This document shows, piece by piece, positions 35,050 to 43,242 of a DNA stretch of 64,000 bases. The stretch's first letter is position 1; every line of letters begins with the position of its first letter. The notes under the pieces are model-generated. The model worked only from the letters and a program-made list of their open reading frames with translations. It did not search any database and had not been told where the DNA came from. Origin of the DNA: VRUE01 sp963718755 (GTDB taxonomy: Bacteria; Actinomycetota; Thermoleophilia; Solirubrobacterales; 70-9). The DNA lies in the NCBI GenBank assembly GCA_963718755.1, contig OY970376.1, positions 682,001-746,000 of the forward strand, in the 5' to 3' direction. The translations under genes were made by a program, and so were the position numbers.

Positions 35050-36084
35050 TCAGCCGGCCAAGCCGCCGGGCACGCCCAGCCCTTCGAACAGTTCGCCGAG
35101 GCCTTTGCCGCCTTCTTCGCCCTGCAGCAGGCCGAGCAGTTCGATCGGGTTGACGCCGAGCTTGATGAACAGCCTGCTGAGGGGTTTGGCTTCTTCGGGC
35201 GCGGAGATCTTCTGTTCCTCGTTGACCCCGCTCAGCGTCAGGTCGAGATCGATCTCGACCTGCTTGGGGCCGCTGCCACCGTTCTCCGGTTCGATTTTCA
35301 GCTGCAGCTCGAGCCGCCGCACGATGTCGTCATCGCCGACGTAAACGTCCGCCTGAGCGGTCTTGACGGCGCTGCCGACCTCCTCCTTGGCATCTTCGAT
35401 TTCCGACTTCGAGGGCAGCGGGCCGGCGGCGGCAAGCTGCGCCCGGCAGGGCTCGCTTTCGACCACTTCGAGCAGCGCGTCGATCGCGGCCGGGACCTCG
35501 AGGTCGCCGCTGACCTTGGTCGTGCTCGTGCCGTCGACGTCGGCGCTGCCTTCGTTGACCCCGTTCTCGACGAAGTCGGCGACTTTCAGCTTGCCGAATT
35601 CTTCCTGGCATGCCGCGGCCCCGGCCGAGCCGGGCTCGGCACCGCCTTCCCGCTGAGCCTGATTCAGCGCCGATTCAACGAAGCTGAAGGTGGTCGGGTC
35701 GACTTCGTACTCGACTCCTTCGTAGTTGACGTAGGCGCTGTTGGGCAGGAGGACGAGCCCGCCCTGGAAGTCGACGTTCTCGCCGTCGATCGAGCCCTTC
35801 GCCTTGGCGTCCATGTCGAGCTGCGGAAGGCTGCCCGGCCCTTCGCCCTGGAAGGGGCCGGAGAGGCTGACCTCAATAGTGCCGCCTTCGGGACCCTGCG
35901 CGTTGAGACCCAGGGAGAGGTCGATGTCGCCGCTCTCGATTCCGGCCAGGGTCGCTTCGTCGAGGACCGTCTGCGGGCTCTCGTCGCTCTTGTCGCTACC
36001 GCCCCCACAGGCTGCCAGGGCAACCGTCGCGGCGAGCAGCGCCGCGACTACGGCGAGGGGGTAGAGGAAACGAAGTCGGCTCAA
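35050..36084 (-). CDS. Lipoprotein, LppX/LprG-like
   Basis: 344 residues from a TTG at 36084; AGGAGG lies 9 bases upstream and no ATG fits. The signal peptide ends in the lipobox ALAAC. The mature region has repeated beta strands with GDIDLSLGLNAQGPEGG... and YVNYEGVEYEVDPTTFS, resembling lipid-binding LppX/LprAFG lipoproteins in pattern, though I cannot confirm the family. Two cysteines (ACQEEF; EPCRAQL) may pair. Possibly carries lipid at the outer face of the membrane. Confidence 0.7.
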   Translation of the reverse strand: MSRLRFLYPLAVVAALLAATVALAACGGGSDKSDESPQTVLDEATLAGIESGDIDLSLGLNAQGPEGGTIEVSLSGPFQGEGPGSLPQLDMDAKAKGSIDGENVDFQGGLVLLPNSAYVNYEGVEYEVDPTTFSFVESALNQAQREGGAEPGSAGAAACQEEFGKLKVADFVENGVNEGSADVDGTSTTKVSGDLEVPAAIDALLEVVESEPCRAQLAAAGPLPSKSEIEDAKEEVGSAVKTAQADVYVGDDDIVRRLELQLKIEPENGGSGPKQVEIDLDLTLSGVNEEQKISAPEEAKPLSRLFIKLGVNPIELLGLLQGEEGGKGLGELFEGLGVPGGLAG

Positions 36085-36155
36085 GACGGGTGGCCTCCTG
36101 GAAGGTCGGCGATGCGGTTGCGGGGTCGGCGGGATGGTAAGGCTAGCGGCACTTC

Positions 36156-36383
36156 TTAACGGTTCCTCAGCTCGGGCGGCGTCGACTCGGTCAGGTTGAG
36201 CGCCAGCGGGAAGAGGAAGGCGCCGAGGAAGATCAGCACGATACCGGCGACGATCAGCCAGCGCGAGGTGCTGAGGTGCCCGAGGATGCCGACGGCGAAG
36301 CCGATCAGCACCAGCGCGATGTACGGGCCGCCGCTGTGCGGGAGCAGGGAAGCGAAGGAGAGGGCGAGGTAGGGGTCGAGCAC
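36156..36383 (-). CDS. Small membrane protein
   Basis: 75 residues with two membrane segments (YIALVLIGFAVGILGHL and WLIVAGIVLIFLGAFLFPLAL). No family recognised. It is divergent from the moxR gene, 22 bases away, and upstream of the LppX-like gene in the same direction. The predicted start MLDPYLALSF has no strong ribosome-binding site. Confidence 0.55.
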   Translation of the reverse strand: MLDPYLALSFASLLPHSGGPYIALVLIGFAVGILGHLSTSRWLIVAGIVLIFLGAFLFPLALNLTESTPPELRNR

Positions 36384-36405
36384 CGGGCGGGATTATCATC
36401 GCCCG

Positions 36406-37296
36406 ATGGCCGAGGCGCAGGCACCCGCATCCGTAGCCGAGACGAAGGAGGCGCTGGCGAACGCGCGCTACCTCGCCGACGAGCCGGCGGCGCTGGTCTC
36501 CTTCCTCGCCCAGCAGCTCGGCAAGCCGATCCTGGTCGAGGGCCCGGCGGGAGTCGGCAAGACCGAGCTGGCCAAGGCGCTCTCGCGCGCCAGCGGTCGC
36601 GAGCTGATCCGCCTGCAGTGCTACGAGGGGCTCGACGAGGCCAAGGCGCTGTACGAGTGGAACTACCGCAAGCAGCTGCTGCGGATCCAGGCCGGCGGCG
36701 AGTCCGGCTGGGAGGAGGTCCACGGCGACATCTTCGGCGAGGAGTTCCTGCTGGCGCGGCCGCTGATGCAGGCGATCGCCAGCCCCGAGCCCGTCGTCCT
36801 GCTGATCGACGAGATCGACAAGACCGACCAGGAGTTCGAGGCGATGCTGCTCGAGCTGCTCTCCGACTTCCAGATCACGATTCCCGAGCTCGGCCAGGTG
36901 TCGGCGACCTCGATGCCGATCGTCGTCCTCACCTCGAACAACTCGCGCGAGCTGACCGAGGCGCTGAAGCGCCGCTGCCTCTACCTCTGGCTCGACTATC
37001 CCGAGCTGGAGCGCGAGATGGAGATCGTCCGCCTGCATACGCCTGACCTGTCCGAGACCCTGACCCGGCAGCTCGTCGAGGTGGTGCGGATGGTGCGGGC
37101 ACTCGACCTGAAGAAGCCGCCCTCGATCGCCGAGACGATCGACTGGGCGCGGACGCTGCTCTTGATGGGCGCCGAGGACATCGACCGCGAGACCTTCGAG
37201 CAGTCGATGTCGATCATCGTCAAGCACCGCACCGACATCGACCTGGTCGCCGAGCGGGTGGGGATGAAGCTCTCGGCGCCGACGCAGGCGGGGTGA
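36406..37296 (+). CDS. MoxR-family AAA ATPase
   Basis: 296 residues. Walker A GPAGVGKTELA (about residues 46-56), Walker B VVLLIDEIDKTD, sensor 1 VLTSNNSRELTEALKRRC. MoxR proteins are chaperone-like ATPases that work with VWA-domain partners to assemble or activate metalloenzymes. The downstream VWA gene overlaps by 4 bases (GTGA), so this pair is translationally coupled. The enzyme they act on is not visible here. Confidence 0.92.
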   Translation: MAEAQAPASVAETKEALANARYLADEPAALVSFLAQQLGKPILVEGPAGVGKTELAKALSRASGRELIRLQCYEGLDEAKALYEWNYRKQLLRIQAGGESGWEEVHGDIFGEEFLLARPLMQAIASPEPVVLLIDEIDKTDQEFEAMLLELLSDFQITIPELGQVSATSMPIVVLTSNNSRELTEALKRRCLYLWLDYPELEREMEIVRLHTPDLSETLTRQLVEVVRMVRALDLKKPPSIAETIDWARTLLLMGAEDIDRETFEQSMSIIVKHRTDIDLVAERVGMKLSAPTQAG

Positions 37297-38711
37297 GCCC
37301 GGCGGCCTCCCCCTACGGGCCGCGCGCTGAGACCGGCCCCCCGGGGCTGGCGGCGAAGCTGCTCGGCTTCTGCGAGGAGCTGCGCAGCGAGGGCGTGGCG
37401 GTCGGCACCTCGGAGATCCTCGACGCCTTCGCCGCGCTCGACCAGGTCCCGTGGGAGTCGCGCGACGACTTCCGCGAGGCGCTGGCGACGACGATCGCCA
37501 AGTCCCAGGAGGACCGGCGGCTGTTCGAGCTGCTCTTCGAGCGCTGGTTCTTCCGCGCCGCCGAGGCCGAGGCGATCGAGCGCGAGATCGTCGAGGGAGG
37601 CCAGCGCCACGAGGGCGCCGAGCGACTCGACATCGACGAGCTGCGCGAGCAGATCCGCCAGGCGATCGTCGAGGGCAACGACGGTGAGATGCGCGACCTG
37701 GCGCGGCTGGCGATCGCCGCCTTCGGCCGCCAGGGCGAGGGCTCGGGCGTGGTCGGCGTCGACGTGCAGCGGATCCGCCGCACCCTGGAGCTCTCGGCGG
37801 GCACGCAGCCGCAGGGCGCCGCCGTCGACGGCGGCGCCGAGCTGCCGCCGATCGACCGCGACCAGCTCAACCGCTTCGAGCGCCACCTGCGGCGCGAGCT
37901 CGAACGCGACCTGATCGAGCGCACCGAGACCCTCCCCCCCTCCCGGCCGCTGGCCGAGCTCGACCGCGCGCTGCCGACCAGCCCCACGCAGGACCTGGCT
38001 GCTGTCCACAGGGCCGTCTCGCAGATGAAGCGCCGGCTGGCGACGCTCGGGCAGGAGCAGCGCGGCCGGCGCAAGGGGCGGACGGTCGACGTGCGGCGGA
38101 CGATGCGCGCCTCGCTGGAGACCGGCGGCGTGCCGATGCACCTGCGCTACCGGCCGAAGCGCCCGCGCCGGCCGGAGATCTACGTGCTGTGCGACGTCTC
38201 GACCTCGGTCACCTCGGCCAGCGTCTTCTTCCTCTCGGTCCTGCACGCCCTGCACGACTCGTTCCGCAAGCTGCGCAGCTTCGTCTTCATCGAGCGGATC
38301 TCCGAGGTGACCGAGATCTTCGAGCACGAGCGCGACTTCCGCGAGATCGCCCGCCGCGTCTCCAGCGAGGGCGGCGTCGCCGACGTCTCCGGCTACACCG
38401 ACTACGGCCGTGTCTGGCAGGAGTTCCTGACCGAGATCTCCGATGACCTCGACCCGCGCTCAACCGTGATAGTCCTCGGCGACGCCCGCACCAACGGCCG
38501 TGAGCCCCACGCCGAGGTCTTCGCCCAGGTGGCCGAGCGGGCGGGCCGGCTCTTCTGGCTCAACCCCGAGCCGAAGCTCTACTGGAACTACGGCGACTCG
38601 GTGATGGCCGCCTATGAGCGCCACTGCGACGGCGCCTTCGAGTGCTGGACCACCCGGCACCTGGAGAACTTCGTCAACGTCGTCGCCGGCGGCGTGCCCG
38701 CGGCGGAGTGA
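37293..38711 (+). CDS. VWA-domain (CoxE-like) protein
   Basis: 472 residues from a GTG overlapping the moxR stop. The N-terminal half is helical; the C-terminal half is a von Willebrand A domain of the CoxE type with the MIDAS motif DVSTS (about residue 302), a conserved Thr in SGYTDYGR and Asp in VIVLGDARTNG. CoxE/MoxR pairs mature CO dehydrogenase and other enzymes. No cox or other target gene lies nearby, so the client is unknown. Confidence 0.88.
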   Translation: MSPAASPYGPRAETGPPGLAAKLLGFCEELRSEGVAVGTSEILDAFAALDQVPWESRDDFREALATTIAKSQEDRRLFELLFERWFFRAAEAEAIEREIVEGGQRHEGAERLDIDELREQIRQAIVEGNDGEMRDLARLAIAAFGRQGEGSGVVGVDVQRIRRTLELSAGTQPQGAAVDGGAELPPIDRDQLNRFERHLRRELERDLIERTETLPPSRPLAELDRALPTSPTQDLAAVHRAVSQMKRRLATLGQEQRGRRKGRTVDVRRTMRASLETGGVPMHLRYRPKRPRRPEIYVLCDVSTSVTSASVFFLSVLHALHDSFRKLRSFVFIERISEVTEIFEHERDFREIARRVSSEGGVADVSGYTDYGRVWQEFLTEISDDLDPRSTVIVLGDARTNGREPHAEVFAQVAERAGRLFWLNPEPKLYWNYGDSVMAAYERHCDGAFECWTTRHLENFVNVVAGGVPAAE

Positions 38712-38724
38712 AGCTGACCTGAGA

Positions 38725-39105
38725 TCAGGCGGACAGCACGCGCACGACCTCGTCTGGCCCTACCAGCGCTTCCATGTCGCTCGAGTCCGAGCTCACGATT
38801 GCAGCTTCGCGCTCAATTGCGCAGCACACGACATGGGCATCGACCACATCGCGACCCCCGCGAGCGCCGAGCCTCAGGCCGATCTCCCTAGCACGGCTCT
38901 CATCCAAAGCATCGACTTCGGCCGCTTCGAGCACTTTGGCCAGCACAGCCGACTTAGGGCCGCCCCGCCATACCTGGGCCAACACACTGGCAGGAATCAA
39001 GGCGTTACCGCGCTTGTCCGCATACTCGGCGAGCACGATCATCATCTCGCCTCCCCGCTCGAGGTCGATCAACGCCCCTGCGTCGAGGACGAGATTTCTC
39101 CCCAC
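38725..39105 (-). CDS. vapC: PIN-domain toxin, VapC family
   Basis: 126 residues from a GTG at 39105 (GRNLVLDAGALIDLERG). The PIN-domain acidic residues are seen as LVLDAGALI, ESRAREIGLRLG, DVVDAHVV and VSSDSSDM. VapC toxins are Mg2+-dependent RNases. The start overlaps the antitoxin by 37 bases, the arrangement expected for translational coupling. Longer in-frame readings to 39450 run through the antitoxin gene and are not credible. Confidence 0.85.
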   Translation of the reverse strand: MGRNLVLDAGALIDLERGGEMMIVLAEYADKRGNALIPASVLAQVWRGGPKSAVLAKVLEAAEVDALDESRAREIGLRLGARGGRDVVDAHVVCCAIEREAAIVSSDSSDMEALVGPDEVVRVLSA

Positions 39106-39338
39106 GCCCTCTCGAGTTCTTTGCGCGCCCATTCCCTTGCCTCCTCGCTGATCGGACCGAACTCCTCTTCCCAGAGGACAACTGCTTCCCGCATGGCCTG
39201 GTGCCTTTTCTCTCTCACGAGTGCCTTTTCCACCGCGGCGGAGAGGTTGGGCGCCCTGCCCGCCTCGACATCGGCGCGCGCTTGCTCGAGCGCTTCGGGC
39301 TGGATCGAGATCGTGACCCGTTCTTTCATACACAGCAT
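39069..39338 (-). CDS. vapB: Antitoxin of the VapBC pair (ribbon-helix-helix type)
   Basis: 89 residues. ATG 39338 sits 6 bases after GGAGAGGAG; the upstream ATG 39341 is too close to it. The N-terminal KERVTISIQPEALEQARADV...SAAVEKALV is a ribbon-helix-helix pattern that binds DNA. The C-terminal acidic helix (EEAREWARKELERAWGE) would wrap the toxin. Expected to repress its own operon together with VapC. Confidence 0.75.
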   Translation of the reverse strand: MLCMKERVTISIQPEALEQARADVEAGRAPNLSAAVEKALVREKRHQAMREAVVLWEEEFGPISEEAREWARKELERAWGEISSSTQGR

Positions 39339-39392
39339 CATACGCTCCTCTCCGGGTGATGGCCGACGACGCTACGACGCCCAAACGCGCGT

Positions 39393-39632
39393 GTGGCGCG
39401 CACAAGCGAAAAGATCTCAGCCAACTTCGTGCCGAAAGACGCGCCCACATCCCCCAGCCCCAACGGGCTCTGCGACAGCTGCGTCCACCAGCAGCTCGTC
39501 CCCAACACGCGCGGCTCGGTCTTCAGCCTCTGCAAGCGCTCGCGCGAGGACCCGGCCTATCCCCGCTACCCCCGGGTTCCGGTGCTGAGCTGTCCAGGGC
39601 ACGAGCCGCGCCAGGATCGACGTAGTCGCTAA
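39393..39632 (+). CDS. Small four-cysteine protein
   Basis: 79 residues. The conserved-looking core is LCDSCVHQQLVPNTRGSVFS, then LCKRSREDPAYPRYPRVPVL and SCPGHE. The Cys-x2-Cys, Cys, Cys pattern suggests a small zinc-binding fold. I recall similar short proteins in actinobacteria, but the function is unknown. Its stop overlaps the DUF2283 gene on the other strand by 4 bases. The ATG has no strong ribosome-binding site, so the start may be a few codons later. Confidence 0.65.
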   Translation: MARTSEKISANFVPKDAPTSPSPNGLCDSCVHQQLVPNTRGSVFSLCKRSREDPAYPRYPRVPVLSCPGHEPRQDRRSR

Positions 39633-39922
39633 GCGGCGAGGGCTGACGCCAGTTCGGCTGCGGACGTTTCGAGCCGATTGGGAAGAGAGTCCATCTCGGG
39701 CACGGTGACCGTGATCCGCCCATCTCGCTCAGCCAGCCATTTGGCGTTGACGACGGTGATGCCAATGATCTCCCGGGCGCCGTTCAACCTGACGGCGTGA
39801 CCCTCAGGGGACGCGAGGGTTTCCATGGCATGGGCCGGCTTCCCCTTGCGCATATATAGGACGTCCCTCTCGGCGTCATATATGACGCTGTCGAACCTAT
39901 GGGCACCCATGCGAACCGTCAT
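39629..39922 (-). CDS. DUF2283-domain protein, probable antitoxin
   Basis: 97 residues. The core (FDSVIYDAERDVLYMRKGKP, then IIGITVVNAKWLAERDG) is the DUF2283 pattern, found in small proteins paired with DUF4258-like partners. The ATG overlaps the partner's stop by 4 bases (ATGA) once the partner's frameshift is corrected. The acidic/hydrophobic tail (RLETSAAELASALA) is helical. Antitoxin role is inferred from context. Confidence 0.75.
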   Translation of the reverse strand: MTVRMGAHRFDSVIYDAERDVLYMRKGKPAHAMETLASPEGHAVRLNGAREIIGITVVNAKWLAERDGRITVTVPEMDSLPNRLETSAAELASALAA

Positions 39923-40213
39923 CGCAAGCGCTCCGGCCTCGGATCAGCGGTTTGAGGAAATCCGGTTACGACACGATCGAAGCCACCAGTGAACTCGACA
40001 ACCACACGAATCCAGCCATCTGGGGCCCCCGCGTTTGAACAGCCGCTCCCGGCCTGGCATCGGGTCAGGCTCTCGATAAGTTGGATGTTCGATCGTCAAC
40101 ACGACATCCTGCAACAAGTCGGCAATGTCAGCGTGCTCCGTCCGGATATGGTCCCAAGCAGCCCAGTTGAGTTCAACATAGCGCCCATCCGGGCCTCGGA
40201 CAAGAAGTATCAC
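39919..40213 (-). pseudogene. Frameshifted DUF4258/PBECR-like partner of the DUF2283 gene
   Basis: The frame from 40213 gives RYVELNWAAWDHIRTEHADI and HPTYREPDPMPGRERLFKRGGP, then goes off-family. The other frame continues PDGWIRVVVEFTGGFDRVVT and ends at 39919, overlapping the DUF2283 start. One extra base in the GGGGGCCCC run (40022-40030) explains it. The pattern of His, Glu/Asp and Arg in a small beta-rich protein suits the toxin-like nucleases that accompany DUF2283. The pair may thus be an inactivated toxin with a retained antitoxin. A homopolymer sequencing error is possible. Confidence 0.7.
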
Positions 40214-40215
40214 AC

Positions 40216-40241
40216 GCGCTGACGCTAGGAAGCGTCAGCGC
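40216..40241. repeat. 11-bp hairpin upstream of the DUF2283 pair
   Basis: GCGCTGACGCT (40216-40226) pairs perfectly with AGCGTCAGCGC (40231-40241), loop AGGA. It lies immediately upstream of the minus-strand gene pair and could be an operator or a terminator. The next hairpin is at 40245. Confidence 0.6.
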
Positions 40242-40244
40242 ACG

Positions 40245-40276
40245 CGTTGCGCGCACATTCAAAGAGTTGCGCAACG
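40245..40276. repeat. 8-bp inverted repeat CGTTGCGC
   Basis: CGTTGCGC (40245-40252) and GCGCAACG (40269-40276) with a 16-base loop. It follows the previous hairpin and precedes the DUF4389 gene; possible operator of a toxin-antitoxin-type regulator. Confidence 0.5.
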
Positions 40277-40342
40277 GGTTTGTGACGGAAGTTCCGCCGC
40301 TACGTAGGCGATCATCGCTGCAACTCGCGAAAGGGGAGCAGC

Positions 40343-40981
40343 GTGGAGACGAACAGCATCGAGGCACGTCCTGACGGTTACCCGGTCACCTTCTCGGTCG
40401 ATTACCCGGAGCGAGAGCTCAACCGGCTGACGACCTTCTTCCGCATCTTCACGGTGATCCCGATTGCGATCCTGATCGCCCTGCTGCCGGGCGGCAGCAT
40501 CGGCAGCTATGAGTACGGGGTGGCGGCCTCGACCGGCACGCTGATCTTCGTGCCGATCGTGCTGATGCTCCTCTTCCGCAAGAAGTACCCGCGCTGGTGG
40601 TACGACTGGAACCTCGAATTCCTTCGCTTCGGCAACCGCGTCGGCGTCTACTTCGCCCTGATGGACGACGAATACCCATCGACCGACGAGCTCCAGGCGG
40701 TCCGCCTCGACTACCCGTACCCCGACGCCCAGCGCCTCGAGCGGGGACTGCCGCTGGTCAAGTGGCTGCTCGCCATCCCGCACTACTTCGTCCTCTTCTT
40801 CCTCGGCATCGGCGCCTTCTTCGCCGTGATCGGCGCCTGGTTCGCGATCCTCTTCACCGGCCGCTACCCGCGCGGCATCTTCGAGTTCGTCGAGGGCGTG
40901 ATCCGCTGGCACAACCGCGTCATCGGCTATGCCTTCACCCTCGTCACCGACCAGTACCCGCCGTTCCGCCTCAAGCCCTGA
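40343..40981 (+). CDS. DUF4389 membrane protein
   Basis: 212 residues from a GTG, with AAAGGGGA 6 bases upstream. Four membrane segments (IFTVIPIAILIALLPGG, TGTLIFVPIVLMLLF, LPLVKWLLAIPHYFVLFFLG and FAVIGAWFAILFTGRYP) with the conserved aromatic/Pro motifs (YPRWWYDWNLEF, DEYPSTDE, IRWHNRVIGYAF, DQYPPF) of the DUF4389 family. Function unknown. It converges with the Rrf2 gene, 9 bases apart. Confidence 0.85.
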   Translation: METNSIEARPDGYPVTFSVDYPERELNRLTTFFRIFTVIPIAILIALLPGGSIGSYEYGVAASTGTLIFVPIVLMLLFRKKYPRWWYDWNLEFLRFGNRVGVYFALMDDEYPSTDELQAVRLDYPYPDAQRLERGLPLVKWLLAIPHYFVLFFLGIGAFFAVIGAWFAILFTGRYPRGIFEFVEGVIRWHNRVIGYAFTLVTDQYPPFRLKP

Positions 40982-40990
40982 GGTCTACCT

Positions 40991-41461
40991 CTAGTGCGGC
41001 TCCCAGACCTCGGGCTCCGCGGTCAGGCGCAGGACCTCCGCGGGCAGCTCCCCCCTGGCGACATCGGCCAGGGTCACCGACTCCAGCACGGAGCGCATGC
41101 TGGCTCGCAGCGCCACCCAGACGTCTCGAAGCGAGGCGGCCGGCCCGACGTAGGAGAGCTCGTCCGGCCGCTCTGAGCGGATGCTCGCGATCGGGCCCTC
41201 GACGGTGCGGATCACGTCGGCGATCGTGATCGTCTCGGCGGGCCGCGCCAGGCGGTAGCCGCCGTCCGAGCCGCGCTGACTGCGCACGAGCCTCGCGTGG
41301 CGCAGCTCGAGCAGGATGTTCTCCAGGAAGCGGAACGGCACCCCTTGGGCCGTCGCGATCGCTTCGCCCTTGACCGAACCGCCGTCCGCCGCCGCCAGCA
41401 CGACCATCGCGCGCACCGCGTAGTCGACCTTGGCGGTGACCTGGACCGTGGGCCCGATCAT
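40991..41461 (-). CDS. Rrf2-family regulator, copy 1
   Basis: 156 residues. Winged-helix N-terminus (VTAKVDYAVRAMVVLAAAD; IATAQGVPFRFLENILLELR; QRGSDGGYRLARPAETITIADVIRTVEGPIA). There are no cysteines, so it cannot bind a cysteine-ligated Fe-S cluster like IscR/NsrR; a CymR-like ligand sensor is more likely. Paralogue of the gene at 54788. Last gene behind the extended pst operon, 24 bases after the phosphoesterase stop, so possibly co-transcribed. Confidence 0.9.
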   Translation of the reverse strand: MIGPTVQVTAKVDYAVRAMVVLAAADGGSVKGEAIATAQGVPFRFLENILLELRHARLVRSQRGSDGGYRLARPAETITIADVIRTVEGPIASIRSERPDELSYVGPAASLRDVWVALRASMRSVLESVTLADVARGELPAEVLRLTAEPEVWEPH

Positions 41462-41485
41462 CGCCTGCCGATCGCGACGGTCCGG

Positions 41486-42832
41486 TCAGTCGCCACGGTT
41501 CTCCCCCAGCAACCTCGGCGCAAGAGACTTCACCTCGGCACCGCCGGCCAAGCCAAGATGGTCGAGATCGAACAGATCCTCGATCGTGCGCAGCAGGGAG
41601 TACGGGCCATAGAGAGCGGAGTCGGTCTCGCCCGGCGAGACGAAGCGGGACAACAGCAGCGCGCCCACCTTGGGCTTGTCCTCGACCGGTGGCGCACCGC
41701 TCGCCGGATCCACGGGGTTGACCTCGCCAAAGGTGACGATCAGCAGCCCGTCTTTCTCGTAGGCGGGTGAGTCGAGGATCTCCGGGACCCATTTGGAGAG
41801 AAACGCGTCGGCGCTGGCCGCTCCATCAGGCGCTCCCGCCGGGCACTGACCGCTGACGCCGGCATTGCAGAGGTTCGGTGAGATCAGCGCGAAGTTCGGC
41901 GTCGAGTCGATCTTGCGCAGGTCGGCGCTCAGCTCGGTCAGCGCGACGTCGTTGACGGCGCAGTCGCCCAGATCGAGCAGCGAGTGGAAGTAGACGAAGG
42001 GGTTGAGGCGAGCCGCGTATCCGCCCTGGACGGGTTCATCGGCGCCGCCGAAATCGGGGTGGGCACAGGTGTCCGGCTTCCCGGTCTCGTCGACCATGTC
42101 CTCCATGTAGGCGCCCCAGCGGAAGCGGCCGCTGACGAGCTGGTCGGCCAGGGTCAGCGCTTCGACCGGGTAGACGCAGCCATCGCCGGGCACCACGCCG
42201 CTCTTGTCGAGGGCCGAGCTCGCCGGGAACTCGCCGAAGGTCGGGCAGCTTGCTTCGGTCTCGGCGTTGGGCGGCTGCCCGCTGACCAGGGCGATGCCGT
42301 TGGGCAGCGGCGCGCTGTCGAGCAGCGCGTAGCCGGAGAGAAGCTCGCCCTGGGGACGCAGGGTGCCGGCCAGGTAGGGCATCTGCGGAGCAGGACCGAA
42401 AGCCGCGTCATAGCCCGAGCTGGCGAGCGAGATGACGAAGACATGCTTGATCCGGCCCGCTTCGGGCAGCGTTTCGCTTGGCGTCGCCGGTTCGCTCGGC
42501 GGGGGCGCGGCTTCCGTCGGGGGCGCCGGAGCTGGCGCTTCCGACGTTTCGAGCGGCGCGCTCGGGATTGGCGCCGACGCGGACGCCGCTGCCGCGCCGC
42601 TCGATTCGACCGGCGAAGACGGTGCCGGTGGAGGCGACGTCGCCGGAGCGGCAGCGGGCCGCTGGGCGAGCAAGGCAGCCAGAGCGCCGTTATCGCCGCC
42701 GGCGGTGATCGCGCTCGCCACGATCGCGGTCGTCACGACCAGGGAGGATGCGACCAAGAGGTTGAAGCGTTTGCCGGTCAGACTGGAGGCAGCGGCGGTC
42801 GCGCGGTCTAGGTGCGGTTTCAGCGCCTTCAT
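41486..42832 (-). CDS. Membrane-anchored phosphoesterase-like protein, degenerate active site
   Basis: 448 residues from ATG 42832 (MKALKPHL), overlapping the upstream stop by 4 bases. A membrane segment (VASSLVVTTAIVASAI) is followed by an Ala/Pro-rich linker (residues about 50-125) and an extracellular domain resembling the phosphoesterase family of PLC/AcpA enzymes. The usual ENxS motif is replaced by ASSGYDAAFG, and the late TWDE-type motif reads TFGEVNP. Metal-binding acidic residues therefore seem to be missing. Located in the pst operon, so a phosphate-scavenging ancestry is likely, but catalysis is doubtful. Confidence 0.75.
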   Translation of the reverse strand: MKALKPHLDRATAAASSLTGKRFNLLVASSLVVTTAIVASAITAGGDNGALAALLAQRPAAAPATSPPPAPSSPVESSGAAAASASAPIPSAPLETSEAPAPAPPTEAAPPPSEPATPSETLPEAGRIKHVFVISLASSGYDAAFGPAPQMPYLAGTLRPQGELLSGYALLDSAPLPNGIALVSGQPPNAETEASCPTFGEFPASSALDKSGVVPGDGCVYPVEALTLADQLVSGRFRWGAYMEDMVDETGKPDTCAHPDFGGADEPVQGGYAARLNPFVYFHSLLDLGDCAVNDVALTELSADLRKIDSTPNFALISPNLCNAGVSGQCPAGAPDGAASADAFLSKWVPEILDSPAYEKDGLLIVTFGEVNPVDPASGAPPVEDKPKVGALLLSRFVSPGETDSALYGPYSLLRTIEDLFDLDHLGLAGGAEVKSLAPRLLGENRGD

Positions 42833-43242
42833 GCCGGCACCTCGACAGCCGTCAGCGAATGCCCGCACTGCGGGCAGAAGCGCACTGCGGGGCCATAGGG
42901 AGAGTTGCAACTGGGGCAAAGGCCGGCGGCATCGACTTCTTGCAGCTCGAGCATCCGCTCCACTGCGAGCAACTCGGCGTCAACCCGCTGCAACTCGGCC
43001 GCCTTGCGAGTCAACACGTCCATGCGAACGTGGTCGCGAATCGCCATCTCGTAGAAGGCGCCGCCGAGATCGGCCTGCATGATCGTGAACTTCTCCAGCA
43101 GCCGGTCGCGCTGGATGCGCAGCTCGCTGTTCTCCCCCCTATCGCTTGTTTGTGCGTGGTCAGCCGGAGGCGCCTTCGCGGCAACCGGCGTTTTCTGGGG
43201 TGCCGGCGCCACCTTCTCTGATCTGAGCGTCAAGCGCCTCAT
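42829..43242 (-). CDS. Zinc-ribbon protein with coiled coil
   Basis: 137 residues. A helical region (RIQRDRLLEKFTIMQADLGG...DAELLAVERMLELQE) is followed by a C-terminal zinc ribbon, LCPSCNSPYGPAVRFCPQCG (two Cys-x2-Cys knuckles). The N-terminal 40 residues are Ala/Pro-rich. 4-base overlaps with both neighbours. May act as a cytoplasmic scaffold for the membrane-bound zinc-ribbon protein at 43239. Function unknown. Confidence 0.7.
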   Translation of the reverse strand: MRRLTLRSEKVAPAPQKTPVAAKAPPADHAQTSDRGENSELRIQRDRLLEKFTIMQADLGGAFYEMAIRDHVRMDVLTRKAAELQRVDAELLAVERMLELQEVDAAGLCPSCNSPYGPAVRFCPQCGHSLTAVEVPA

